Assembly: GCF_000687455.2 (NCBI RefSeq)
Contig: NZ_JGVW01000094.1
Location: forward strand, 1-32,207
Direction: 5' to 3'
DNA: 32,207 nucleotides
DNA from: Burkholderia sp. lig30
Lineage (GTDB): Bacteria > Pseudomonadota > Gammaproteobacteria > Burkholderiales > Burkholderiaceae
Shown here in pieces: positions 7,971-17,002 of the stretch (positions are counted from its first letter, which is position 1; each line of letters starts with the position of its first letter). The translations under genes were made by a program, and so were the position numbers. Under the pieces are notes generated by a model that ran no database searches, was not told the DNA's origin, and worked only from the letters and a program-made list of their open reading frames with translations.

Positions 7971-8020
7971 CCATGCAACGCGGCGCAACGCACGGCAACG
8001 CACGGCAACGCGATGCAACG
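7971..8020. repeat. Five 10-bp units ending in GCAACG
   Basis: GCAACG occurs at 7975, 7985, 7995, 8005 and 8015, an exact 10-bp period over 50 bp. The four-base linkers are ccat, cggc, cacg, cacg and cgat, so the hexamer is more constant than the linker. This favours a selected binding site array over simple slippage, although recent duplication of the cacg units is also visible. Confidence 0.7.
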
Positions 8021-8062
8021 AGGATGCTTGAAGATTGCTTACGGGATGCAACAAGCAGCGTT

Positions 8063-8144
8063 CCAACATCGTGTTGGCACGGTGCCAGCGTGGTGCAAGC
8101 AACTGCTAGTGATGGGCGCACCCGCACTAGCGCCAAAATTGGCG
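8063..8144. repeat. Cluster of short inverted repeats
   Basis: Four inverted repeats lie within 82 bp: CCAACA/TGTTGG (8063-8077, 3-bp spacer), GGCAC/GTGCC (8076-8086, 1-bp spacer), GCTAGTG/CACTAGC (8105-8131, 13-bp spacer) and CGCCAA/TTGGCG (8131-8144, 2-bp spacer). They adjoin the phased direct repeats and may be part of the same regulatory or recombination region. Confidence 0.55.
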
Positions 8145-8198
8145 TTTGCTCCACATCGAGCGGGGAGTCAAACTTCGGCGCCGTTCAACACTTTTGCT

Positions 8199-8220
8199 TT
8201 TGGCGGGTTCTTTGGCGGGT
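8199..8220. repeat. Direct repeat TTTGGCGGGT x2 beside tRNA-Ser
   Basis: TTTGGCGGGT occurs at 8199-8208 and 8211-8220, a 12-bp period, 42 bp from the inner edge of the att-like repeat. Short direct repeats at this distance from a crossover site resemble arm-type integrase binding sites. That reading is inference. Confidence 0.5.
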
Positions 8221-8231
8221 AGAAATGAAAA

Positions 8232-8249
8232 ACGGGCCAAGAGGCCCGT
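8232..8249 (-). terminator. Rho-independent terminator of tRNA-Ser
   Basis: ACGGGCC at 8232-8238 pairs with GGCCCGT at 8243-8249 around a 4-nt loop. On the minus strand it is followed by a run of T, 15 bp after the tRNA 3' end. If the 1-kb island is an insertion, this terminator came with the element, and the ancestral one is the hairpin at 7201-7238. Confidence 0.8.
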
Positions 8250-8261
8250 ATTCATTGATGT

Positions 8262-8280
8262 CCTGGCGGAGAGAGGGGGA
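8262..8280. repeat. Right copy of 19-bp direct repeat (within tRNA-Ser)
   Basis: Identical to 7246-7264. It covers the last 17 bases of the tRNA-Ser gene (acceptor stem, CCA and part of the T-stem) plus two bases downstream. Confidence 0.75.
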
Positions 8281-8353
8281 TTCGAACCCCCGATAGGCGT
8301 TAACCTATACACGCTTTCCAGGCGTGCGACTTAAACCACTCATCCATCTCTCC
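8264..8353 (-). tRNA. tRNA-Ser (anticodon GGA)
   Basis: A 90-nt tRNA on the minus strand, 5' end at 8353. The acceptor stem GGAGAGA pairs with TCTCTCC, followed by an encoded GCCA end. The anticodon stem CACGC/GCGTG encloses CTGGAAA, giving anticodon GGA (reads UCC and UCU). A long variable arm (TATAGGTTAACGCCTAT) is typical of serine tRNAs, and the T-arm GGGGGTTCGAATCCCCC is perfect. It is transcribed toward the island scar, and its 3' end is the integration target. Confidence 0.97.
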
Positions 8354-8411
8354 GGAAGACCGAGAGTATAGCAAACTCTTGCGGCACCTCGCCACCCCTT
8401 CGCGCGAGCGC

Positions 8412-10424
8412 TCACGGATGGCGGATGTAGTCGACCAGCGCGCGCGTGTAATCGTCCGGCCGGCGGTCGAAGAGGCTGACGACGATCGCGACCGCGAACC
8501 CCGCCGGCACGCCGAACACGCCCGAGCTGATCGGCTCGATCCCGAACCACGTCGTCCCCGCAAAACCCGTCAGCTGGGTGATGAACGGATAGGTCGACAC
8601 GATGTAGTAAACACACACGCCGAGCCCCGTCACCATCCCGGCGACGGCGCCACGCGTCGTCATGCGCTTCCAGAACACCCCGAGCACGAGCACCGGAAAG
8701 AAACTCGACGCCGCGAGCGAAAACGCCGCGCCGACCAGGAACAGGATCTTGCCGGTATTGAGCGACGCGACATACGACGCAAACAGCGCCACCCCGAGCA
8801 GCAGCACCTTCGAGATCGTGACCCGCCGCTGGCTCGTCGCATCGGGCGCGACCATGCAGTAATAGACATCATGCGACAGCGCATTCGCGATCGTCAGCAG
8901 CAACCCGTCCGCGGTCGACAGCGCGGCCGCGAGCGCCCCCGCCGCGATCAGCCCGGACACCACATACGGCAACCCGGCGATCTCGGGCGCCGCCAGCACG
9001 ACCATGTCCGGCTGCATCTGGATCTCCGACCAGTGCACGATGCCGTCCCGAATCTCGTCGACGATGCTGATGAGATCCGGCTCGGAGTGATGCCATTGCG
9101 TGACCCATGCCGGCAGCTCCGCGAACGGCCGCCCGACCAGGTTCGACAGGATCTCGTATTTGATCTGCACCGCGAGCACCGGCACGCTCAGGTAGAACAG
9201 CGCGATGAAGAACAGCGTCCAGCCGACCGAGCGCCGCGCGGACGCCACCGACGTCGTCGTGTTGTAGCGCGTCAGGATGTGCGGCAGGCTCGCGGTGCCG
9301 ATCGACAGGCACAGCAGCAGCGCGAGGAAATTCCGCGCGCGCGGCCGCCCGTCGTCATGCTCCTCCGGGAACGGCTCGTGCATCGGCACCGGCGGCGCGG
9401 CGCGCGCGAGCAGATCGTCGCGCGCCTGCGACCAGACGACCCGCGCCGCCGACGGGTCGCGCGGGAACTCCGCCAGCTCGCGCTCGCGCCGGTTGATCTC
9501 GCGCAGCGGCCCGTTGTGGCGCCGCAGCGAGGCGACCTCGTCGACGAGACGGGCCCGCTCGTCCGCATACGACGCCGGCAGGCGGTCGAGCCGCGCCTGG
9601 ATCTGCGCGGCCTGCCGGCGATAGGCGTCGCGCACCTGCCGCTCCTCGGGCGCGTCGCGCACCTGCGCCTCGCGCTCGGCGACCCGCTCCATCAACCGCC
9701 CGTAGTTGAACTGCGGAACCGGGCCGAGACCGTTCTTGATCGCAATCAGCGAGACCGGAATCAGGATCGCGCTGATCAGGATGATGTATTGCGCGACCTG
9801 CGTCCACGTCACGGCGCGCATCCCGCCGAGGAACGAACAGACCAGGATGCCCGCCAGCCCGCAGAAGATCCCGATCGCGAAATCGACGCCGATGAAGCGC
9901 GTCGCGATCAGCCCGATCCCCTGGATCTGCGCGACGAGATAGACGAACGAGCACAGGATCGCCGCGCCGGCCGCGATCGCGCGCACCGTCGTGCTGGAAA
10001 AGCGCGTGCCGAGAAAATCCGGGATCGTGTAACGCGCGAGCTTGCGCACGTAGGGCGCGAGCAGGAACGCGACCAGGCAGAAACCGCCCGTCCAGCCCAT
10101 CAGGTACGCGAGCGCATCGTAGCCGGTCGCGTAGAGCGAGCCGGCCAGCCCGATGAACGACGCGGCGGACAGCCAGTCCGCGGCCGTCGCCATGCCGTTG
10201 AAGGCCGACGGCACGCGCCGCCCCGCGACGTAGTATTCGACGAGGTCGGACGTGCGCGACAGGAGACCGATCACCGCATAGACGGCGATCGGCAAGAACA
10301 GGAACACGTAGCCGATCCACACGCCGGAGCCGGCGGCCCGCTCGATGCGCCACAGCAGCAGCACGAACCCGAGAAAGCCGAGCGTGTAGAGCGCATACGC
10401 GCGAATCAGGCGGCGCGTCAGCAT
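8412..10424 (-). CDS. Sodium:solute symporter family large subunit (VC_2705-like)
   Basis: A 670-aa SSS-family transporter. Hydrophobic helices start at about residue 12 and continue through LSAASFIGLAGSLY, AYLMGWTGGFCLVAFLLAPYVRKLARYTIPDFLGTRF (the SSS core), GTASLPHILTRYNTT, AALSTADGLLLTIANALSHD and the C-terminal helices. The SLPHILTR and STADGLLL motifs match acetate permease-type (ActP) and VC_2705 members. A hydrophilic charged segment of about 120 residues (241-363) interrupts the membrane domain. The gene starts 3 bp after the DUF4212 small-subunit stop and lies downstream of acs, so the substrate is probably acetate or another short carboxylate. This is inference from context. Confidence 0.88.
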   Translation of the reverse strand: MLTRRLIRAYALYTLGFLGFVLLLWRIERAAGSGVWIGYVFLFLPIAVYAVIGLLSRTSDLVEYYVAGRRVPSAFNGMATAADWLSAASFIGLAGSLYATGYDALAYLMGWTGGFCLVAFLLAPYVRKLARYTIPDFLGTRFSSTTVRAIAAGAAILCSFVYLVAQIQGIGLIATRFIGVDFAIGIFCGLAGILVCSFLGGMRAVTWTQVAQYIILISAILIPVSLIAIKNGLGPVPQFNYGRLMERVAEREAQVRDAPEERQVRDAYRRQAAQIQARLDRLPASYADERARLVDEVASLRRHNGPLREINRRERELAEFPRDPSAARVVWSQARDDLLARAAPPVPMHEPFPEEHDDGRPRARNFLALLLCLSIGTASLPHILTRYNTTTSVASARRSVGWTLFFIALFYLSVPVLAVQIKYEILSNLVGRPFAELPAWVTQWHHSEPDLISIVDEIRDGIVHWSEIQMQPDMVVLAAPEIAGLPYVVSGLIAAGALAAALSTADGLLLTIANALSHDVYYCMVAPDATSQRRVTISKVLLLGVALFASYVASLNTGKILFLVGAAFSLAASSFFPVLVLGVFWKRMTTRGAVAGMVTGLGVCVYYIVSTYPFITQLTGFAGTTWFGIEPISSGVFGVPAGFAVAIVVSLFDRRPDDYTRALVDYIRHP

Positions 10425-10427
10425 CGA

Positions 10428-10775
10428 TCAGCGCCCGCCGCCGCGCGTCGCGTCCGCGTGCGCGGCGTAGTCGTCGTATTCGCGGCGCAGCGTGCGGTCC
10501 GCGCGCTGCATCAGCCCGATATAGACGGCGATCAGCACGAGATAGACCAGGATCGCACCCTGCGCACCCATGTAGAACGGCAGGCTGAATCCGGCGAAGC
10601 GCACGCCCGCGAGTGCGGGCGCGAAGTACGGGACGGCGAACGACACCGTGAAGCCGATCGTCATCAGCATGGCGATCAGCATCACGTTGAAGCGCCAGTA
10701 GCGCGCATGGGCGCGCGCGAGTGGCGCCGGCACGGGCGGCGGCGCGGCGCGCGGGGTTCGGGAGAATGCGGTCAT
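10428..10775 (-). CDS. DUF4212 symporter small subunit
   Basis: A 115-aa protein with two membrane helices (about 32-52, VMLIAMLMTIGFTVSFAVPYF, and 69-90, YMGAQGAILVYLVLIAVYIG). The motif ARYWRFNVMLI and the tail RADRTLRREYDDYAA match the DUF4212/TIGR03647 small subunits that accompany VC_2705-like symporters. The frame extends up to 10841, through the terminator region; ATG 10775 was chosen because it lies after the terminator hairpin and gives the usual family length. It is coupled to the large subunit (3-bp gap). Confidence 0.88.
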   Translation of the reverse strand: MTAFSRTPRAAPPPVPAPLARAHARYWRFNVMLIAMLMTIGFTVSFAVPYFAPALAGVRFAGFSLPFYMGAQGAILVYLVLIAVYIGLMQRADRTLRREYDDYAAHADATRGGGR

Positions 10776-10788
10776 GCCCTTGTCCAGC

Positions 10789-10831
10789 AAAAAAGCCCCT
10801 GCGCGGACAATCGGGATTGCCGCGCAGGGGC
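10789..10831 (-). terminator. Strong terminator/attenuator between acs and the symporter genes
   Basis: Minus strand: GCCCCTGCGCGG (10820-10831) pairs perfectly with 10795-10806 around a 13-nt loop and is followed by six T residues (10789-10794). It lies 30 bp after the acs stop and its T run ends 13 bp before the DUF4212 start codon. Transcripts of the symporter genes must either read through it or begin extremely close to it. Confidence 0.9.
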
Positions 10832-10861
10832 GTCGTCGCATGACGCGCGCTGAGCGCGCGC

Positions 10862-12844
<1,983 letters not shown>

Positions 12845-13148
12845 CGACTACCCCTTGGTGAACATGAATCCTCTGCACGTCGGCGCGATCATGCGCGCCG
12901 TATCTTGAACGACGCGATAACGCGCCGCTGTCTCCTACCTCACCCGCACGCGGCTGCGGGGCCGCACGCGATGCTGCGCCGCACCACGTCGATCGACGAC
13001 ACCGTGCGCGGCCCGGCACATTGCACGATAAGCGCTGCAGCTTACCCGTCACTTACGCGGCACACCCGGCAGCGCCGCCCGGCGGCGCTTTACGCTGTTG
13101 CGACCGCGACCCTACAATCCTAACTGAACTCGCCCCCCGGATTCCAGC
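12845..13148. other. Intergenic region between divergent acs and EamA genes
   Basis: 304 bp without a credible gene. It must hold the acs promoter (minus strand) and the EamA promoter (plus strand). A perfect GC-rich palindrome occurs at 13071-13089 (AGCGCCGCC and its complement around one base). TACAAT at 13113-13118 is a plausible -10 for the plus-strand gene, with a weak -35 near 13089. No Fur-like or other recognised operator was seen. Confidence 0.5.
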
Positions 13149-14048
13149 TTGAATCGCTACGCCCTCTTCCTCATCGTGTCGATGCTGCTCGTCGGCAGCA
13201 ACGTCGGCATCGGCAAATCGATCGTCGCCGTCATGCCGGTCGCCCTGCTCGCCACGCTGCGCTTCGTCATCGCGATCGCGGTGCTGTGGCCGCTGTTCCA
13301 TCCGGTCAAGATGCGCGCGGTCAAGCGCGGCGAATGGCTGAACCTGTTCCTGCAGGCGTTCTTCGGCACCTTCATGTTCACGCTGCTGATGCTGAACGGC
13401 GTGCAGCGCACGAGCGCGGTCGCGGCCGGCGTCATCACGAGCACGATCCCGGCCGTGGTCGCGCTGTTCGCGTGGCTGATCCTGCGCGAGAAGCCGAACG
13501 GCCGTGCGCTGCTGTCGATCGCGCTCGCGATCGTCGGCGTCGTGACGATCAACCTCGCCAACGGCAGTGGCGCCGGGCCGGGCGCGTCGGCCGGCTCTCT
13601 GACCGGCAACCTGCTGATGCTCGGCGCGGTGTGCTGCGAATCGATCTACGTGATCCTGTCGCGGCGCCTCACGCAGACGCTCGCGCCGATCGACATCTGC
13701 GCGTACACGCACCTGTTCGGCTTTCTGCTGATGCTGCCGCTCGGCGCCGGCGCGATGTGGCGCTTCGATTACGCGAGCGTGCCGGCGGGCGTGTGGGGGC
13801 TGGTCGTCTGGTACGGGCTGTCGGCGAGCATCTTCTCGTTCTGGCTGTGGATGAAGGGCATCCGCCACGTGCCGGGCAGCCTCGCCGGCGTGTTCAGCGC
13901 GGTGCTGCCGGTCGCCGCGGCCGTCTACGGCATCGCGTTCCTCGGCGAGCGCCCGACGCTCGCGCACGGCTTCGCGCTGGCCTGCGTCGTCACGGGCATC
14001 GTGCTCGCGAGCCTGCGCGTGACGCGCAAGCCGCCCGTCGCCTCCTGA
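13149..14048 (+). CDS. EamA/DMT-superfamily transporter (RhaT-type)
   Basis: A 299-aa inner-membrane protein with about ten hydrophobic helices arranged as two EamA repeats (roughly residues 4-135 and 150-285). Family features include VGSNVGIGKSIVAVMPVALLATLRF in helices 1-2, ITSTIPAVVALFAWLILREKP closing repeat 1, and VFSAVLPVAAAVYGIAFLGERP closing repeat 2. Members export or import small metabolites; the substrate is unknown. The start is TTG at 13149 with a poor ribosome binding site; no better upstream start was found. It is divergent from acs. Confidence 0.9.
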   Translation: MNRYALFLIVSMLLVGSNVGIGKSIVAVMPVALLATLRFVIAIAVLWPLFHPVKMRAVKRGEWLNLFLQAFFGTFMFTLLMLNGVQRTSAVAAGVITSTIPAVVALFAWLILREKPNGRALLSIALAIVGVVTINLANGSGAGPGASAGSLTGNLLMLGAVCCESIYVILSRRLTQTLAPIDICAYTHLFGFLLMLPLGAGAMWRFDYASVPAGVWGLVVWYGLSASIFSFWLWMKGIRHVPGSLAGVFSAVLPVAAAVYGIAFLGERPTLAHGFALACVVTGIVLASLRVTRKPPVAS

Positions 14049-14079
14049 TCCGCCCCCGTGCGGCGCACGGGCGCGTCGC

Positions 14080-14108
14080 TGCAGCGGCCGCGCCCGCCGC
14101 GTTACAAT
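14080..14108 (+). promoter_or_regulatory. Candidate sigma-70 promoter for UPF0114-fumarase
   Basis: TACAAT at 14103-14108, preceded at 17 bp by TGCAGC (14080-14085), lies 58 bp before the UPF0114 start codon. The -10 is good and the -35 is weak. Confidence 0.4.
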
Positions 14109-14166
14109 AGCGCGCTTTCCCGGATTCCCCCCCGATACCCGCGCTCCGCGCCCGTTCGAACCACAC

Positions 14167-14814
14167 ATGTCCGCCTCGCCGACCGACCCGCACTCGTCTG
14201 TCCGTTCCGTCCACCGCCCGATGCGCGCGCTGCCCTCGCTCATCTTCATGAGCCGCTGGCTGCAAGTGCCCCTGTATCTCGGCCTGATCGTCGCGCAGGG
14301 GATCTACGTCTTCCTGTTCCTGAAGGAAGTGTGGCACCTGCTGTCGCACGCGGCCGAGCTCGACGAAACGAACGTGATGCTGGCCGTACTCGGCCTGATC
14401 GACGTGGTGATGATCTCGAACCTGCTGATCATGGTGATCGTCGGCGGCTACGAGACGTTCGTGTCGCGGCTCGGCGTCGAGGGACATCCGGACGAGCCCG
14501 AATGGCTCGACCACGTCAACGCGGGCGTGCTGAAGGTCAAGCTGTCGATGGCGCTGATCAGCATTTCGTCGATCCATCTGCTGAAGACCTTCATCAACCC
14601 CGACCAGCACAGCACCCACGCGATCCTGTGGCAGGTGGCGATCCACCTGTCGTTCCTCGTGTCGGCGCTCGTGATGGCGTGGGTCGACCGCCTGACGTCG
14701 AGCGCGCCCGCCGGGCATTCCCACGGAACGCACGCGCCCGCCGCCGCATTCCACCAGCCGGCGGCTCCCGCCGGCCAAGCATTCCCCACTGTCCTCACAG
14801 AGTCTCAGCCATGA
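14167..14814 (+). CDS. UPF0114/YqhA-family membrane protein
   Basis: A 215-aa integral membrane protein of the UPF0114 (TIGR00645) family. Helices lie near residues 32-55 (LQVPLYLGLIVAQGIYVFLFL), 70-95 (VMLAVLGLIDVVMISNLLIMVIVGGYETFVSRL) and 157-175 (HLSFLVSALVMAWVDRL). The motif GGYETFVSRLGVEGHPDEPEW is highly characteristic. Function in the cell is unknown. The C-terminal 40 residues are a His/Ala/Pro-rich tail not typical of the short family members. Its stop overlaps the fumarase start by four bases (ATGA at 14811-14814), so the two are translationally coupled. Confidence 0.93.
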   Translation: MSASPTDPHSSVRSVHRPMRALPSLIFMSRWLQVPLYLGLIVAQGIYVFLFLKEVWHLLSHAAELDETNVMLAVLGLIDVVMISNLLIMVIVGGYETFVSRLGVEGHPDEPEWLDHVNAGVLKVKLSMALISISSIHLLKTFINPDQHSTHAILWQVAIHLSFLVSALVMAWVDRLTSSAPAGHSHGTHAPAAAFHQPAAPAGQAFPTVLTESQP

Positions 14815-16334
14815 CCGTCATCAAACAGGAAGACCTGATCCAGAGCATCGCGGATTCGCTGCAGTACATCAGCTACTACCATCCGCTCGATTACATCCAG
14901 GCACTCGGCCGCGCGTACGAGCTCGAGGAGAGCCCGGCCGCGAAGGACGCGATCGCGCAGATCCTCACCAACAGCCGGATGTGCGCGGAAGGCAAGCGCC
15001 CGATCTGCCAGGACACCGGCATCGTCACGATCTTCGTGAAGGTCGGCATGGACGTGCGCTGGGACGGCGCGACGATGAGCGTCACCGACATGATCAACGA
15101 AGGCGTGCGCCGCGGCTACACGAATCCGGACAACGTGCTGCGCGCGTCGATCGTGAACCCGCCCGAGGGTGCGCGCAAGAACACGAAGGACAACACGCCG
15201 GCCGTGATCCACTACGAGATCGTGCCGGGCAACAAGGTCGACGTGCAGGTCGCGGCGAAGGGCGGCGGCTCGGAGAACAAGTCGAAGTTCGTGATGCTGA
15301 ACCCGTCCGACTCGATCGTCGACTGGGTGCTCAAGACCGTGCCGACGATGGGCGCGGGCTGGTGCCCGCCGGGCATGCTCGGGATCGGCATCGGCGGCAC
15401 CGCCGAGAAGGCGATGCTGATGGCGAAGGAATCGCTGATGGAGTCGATCGACATCCAGGAAATCATCGCGCGCGGCCCGAAGGACTGGGTCGAGGAACTG
15501 CGCGTCGAGCTGCACGAGAAGGTCAACGCGCTCGGTATCGGCGCGCAGGGCCTGGGCGGCCTCGCGACGGTGCTCGACGTGAAGATCATGGCGGCGCCGA
15601 CGCACGCGGCAAGCAAGCCGGTCGCGATGATCCCGAACTGCGCGGCCACCCGCCACGCGCACTTCGTGCTGGACGGCTCGGGCGCGGCGAAGCTCGAAGC
15701 GCCGTCGCTCGACGCATGGCCGAAGGTCCACTGGGAGCCGAACACCGAAACCAGCAAGCGCGTCGACCTGAACACGCTGACGCCGGAAGAAGTCGCTGGC
15801 TGGAAGCCGGGCCAGACGCTGCTGCTGTCGGGCAAGATGCTGACGGGCCGCGACGCGGCGCACAAGCGCATCGCCGACATGCTCGCGAAGGGCGAAAAGC
15901 TGCCGGTCGACTTCACGAACCGCGTGATCTACTACGTCGGCCCGGTCGATCCGGTGCGTGACGAAGTGGTCGGCCCGGCAGGCCCGACGACGGCGACCCG
16001 GATGGACAAGTTCACCGAGATGATGCTCGCGCAGACGGGCCTGATTTCGATGATCGGCAAGGCCGAGCGCGGCCCGGTCGCGATCGAGGCGATCAAGAAG
16101 CACAACGCGGCCTACCTGATGGCGGTCGGCGGTGCGGCTTACCTGGTGTCGAAGGCGATCCGCGACGCGAAGGTCATCGCGTTCGAAGACCTCGGCATGG
16201 AAGCGATCTACGAATTCGACGTGCAGGACATGCCCGTAACGGTTGCTGTCGATTCGTCGGGCACGTCGGTGCACCAGACCGGCCCGAAGGAGTGGCAGGC
16301 GAAGATCGGCAAGATCCCCGTCGCGGCAGCGTAA
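14811..16334 (+). CDS. fumA: Class I fumarate hydratase ([4Fe-4S])
   Basis: A 507-aa enzyme that interconverts fumarate and malate in the TCA cycle. It contains both class I fumarase domains in one chain: the N-terminal cluster domain, with GKRPICQDTGIVTIF (Cys66), GWCPPGMLGIGIGGT (Cys185) and AMIPNCAATRHAHF (Cys277), and a C-terminal domain (LNTLTPEEVAGW, LLLSGKMLTGRDAAHKR, AFEDLGMEAIYEFDVQDMPV). The three Cys are the expected ligands of the oxygen- and iron-sensitive [4Fe-4S] cluster. The frame extends upstream of 14811 inside the UPF0114 gene; ATG 14811 matches family N-termini. A terminator follows 16 bp after the stop. The symbol is by class, since class I fumarases are named variously. 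Confidence 0.95.
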   Translation: MTVIKQEDLIQSIADSLQYISYYHPLDYIQALGRAYELEESPAAKDAIAQILTNSRMCAEGKRPICQDTGIVTIFVKVGMDVRWDGATMSVTDMINEGVRRGYTNPDNVLRASIVNPPEGARKNTKDNTPAVIHYEIVPGNKVDVQVAAKGGGSENKSKFVMLNPSDSIVDWVLKTVPTMGAGWCPPGMLGIGIGGTAEKAMLMAKESLMESIDIQEIIARGPKDWVEELRVELHEKVNALGIGAQGLGGLATVLDVKIMAAPTHAASKPVAMIPNCAATRHAHFVLDGSGAAKLEAPSLDAWPKVHWEPNTETSKRVDLNTLTPEEVAGWKPGQTLLLSGKMLTGRDAAHKRIADMLAKGEKLPVDFTNRVIYYVGPVDPVRDEVVGPAGPTTATRMDKFTEMMLAQTGLISMIGKAERGPVAIEAIKKHNAAYLMAVGGAAYLVSKAIRDAKVIAFEDLGMEAIYEFDVQDMPVTVAVDSSGTSVHQTGPKEWQAKIGKIPVAAA

Positions 16335-16349
16335 GCGGGAATGATCGGG

Positions 16350-16375
16350 AGGCCGGACGCAAGTCCGGCCTTTTT
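16350..16375 (+). terminator. Rho-independent terminator after fumarase
   Basis: AGGCCGGAC at 16350-16358 pairs with GTCCGGCCT at 16363-16371 around GCAA, followed by a T5 run. A stable GNRA-like loop and U run make this a strong terminator. Confidence 0.92.
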
Positions 16376-16491
16376 GCTTGTTGTCCGCGCCGCAGCCCTG
16401 CGGCGTGCGAACGGCGCTCGAGCGCTTGGCTTTTCGCGTTTCAGCGTTTATCGTTCGAATCCTGAAGCCCCGTAACCAAGAAGGAACAGCC

Positions 16492-16968
16492 ATGCAAGGC
16501 GACAAGAAAGTCATCGAATTCCTGAACGCGCAGCTGAAGAACGAGCTGACCGCGATCAACCAATACTTCCTGCATGCCCGCATGTACAAGCACTGGGGGC
16601 TCGAGAAGCTCGGCAAGCACGAATACGACGAGTCGATCGGCGAGATGAAGCACGCCGACTGGCTGATCGAGCGCGTGTTCATGCTGGACGGCCTGCCGAA
16701 CCTGCAGGACCTGCACAAGCTGCTGATCGGCGAGGAAACCGAAGAGATCCTGCAGTGCGACCTGAAGCTCGAACAGGTGTCCCAGGCCACCTGCAAGGAC
16801 GCGATCGCCTACTGCGAGTCGGTGCGCGATTACGTGTCGCGCGAGATCTTCGAGAAGATCCTCGACGACACCGAAGAGCACATCGACTGGCTGGAAACGC
16901 AGCTGGACCTGATCGGCAAGGTCGGCATCCAGAACTACCAGCAGACGATGATGGGCGGCGCCGAGTAA
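16492..16968 (+). CDS. bfr: Bacterioferritin
   Basis: A 158-aa iron-storage subunit that forms 24-mer cages. The heme ligand Met52 is present in IGEMKHADW. Ferroxidase residues Glu18, Glu51, His54, Glu94 and His130 are present at E. coli numbering, but the bridging Glu127 is replaced by Thr in [11 protein letters not shown], with Glu at 128 and 129. AAGGA lies 6 bp before ATG 16492; the frame upstream to 16378 is not coding-like. It is followed 34 bp later by murI on the same strand, and Bfd, its electron donor for iron release, is encoded 1 kb downstream. Confidence 0.95.
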   Translation: MQGDKKVIEFLNAQLKNELTAINQYFLHARMYKHWGLEKLGKHEYDESIGEMKHADWLIERVFMLDGLPNLQDLHKLLIGEETEEILQCDLKLEQVSQATCKDAIAYCESVRDYVSREIFEKILDDTEEHIDWLETQLDLIGKVGIQNYQQTMMGGAE

Positions 16969-17002
16969 GCCCGTCCCGCTCGCCATTACGCCAGCCCTCA
17001 CC

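Larger units (their letters stand above)
7265..8261. mobile_element. Gene-poor remnant of a tRNA-Ser-integrated element
   Basis: About 1 kb between the two 19-bp repeats. Composition by eye is clearly more AT-rich in 7265-7860 than in flanking genes, and no reading frame shows Burkholderia-like third-position bias or a recognisable protein. An integrase gene is absent, so this would be a decayed remnant or a small non-autonomous element. The right part (7900-8220) is dense in phased direct repeats and inverted repeats, listed separately. The flank duplication is seen directly; the excision and decay history is inference. Confidence 0.5.

Noticed and set aside
7856..8296. 146-aa frame ending in the tRNA-Ser gene
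   Set aside because: It runs through the repeat arrays and into the tRNA; its EGDSNPR ending is the usual artefact of reading a tRNA-Ser antisense.
8379..10853. 824-aa open frame on the plus strand across the symporter genes
   Set aside because: Extremely Arg/Asp/His-rich translation, antisense to two clear membrane protein genes; a GC-bias shadow.
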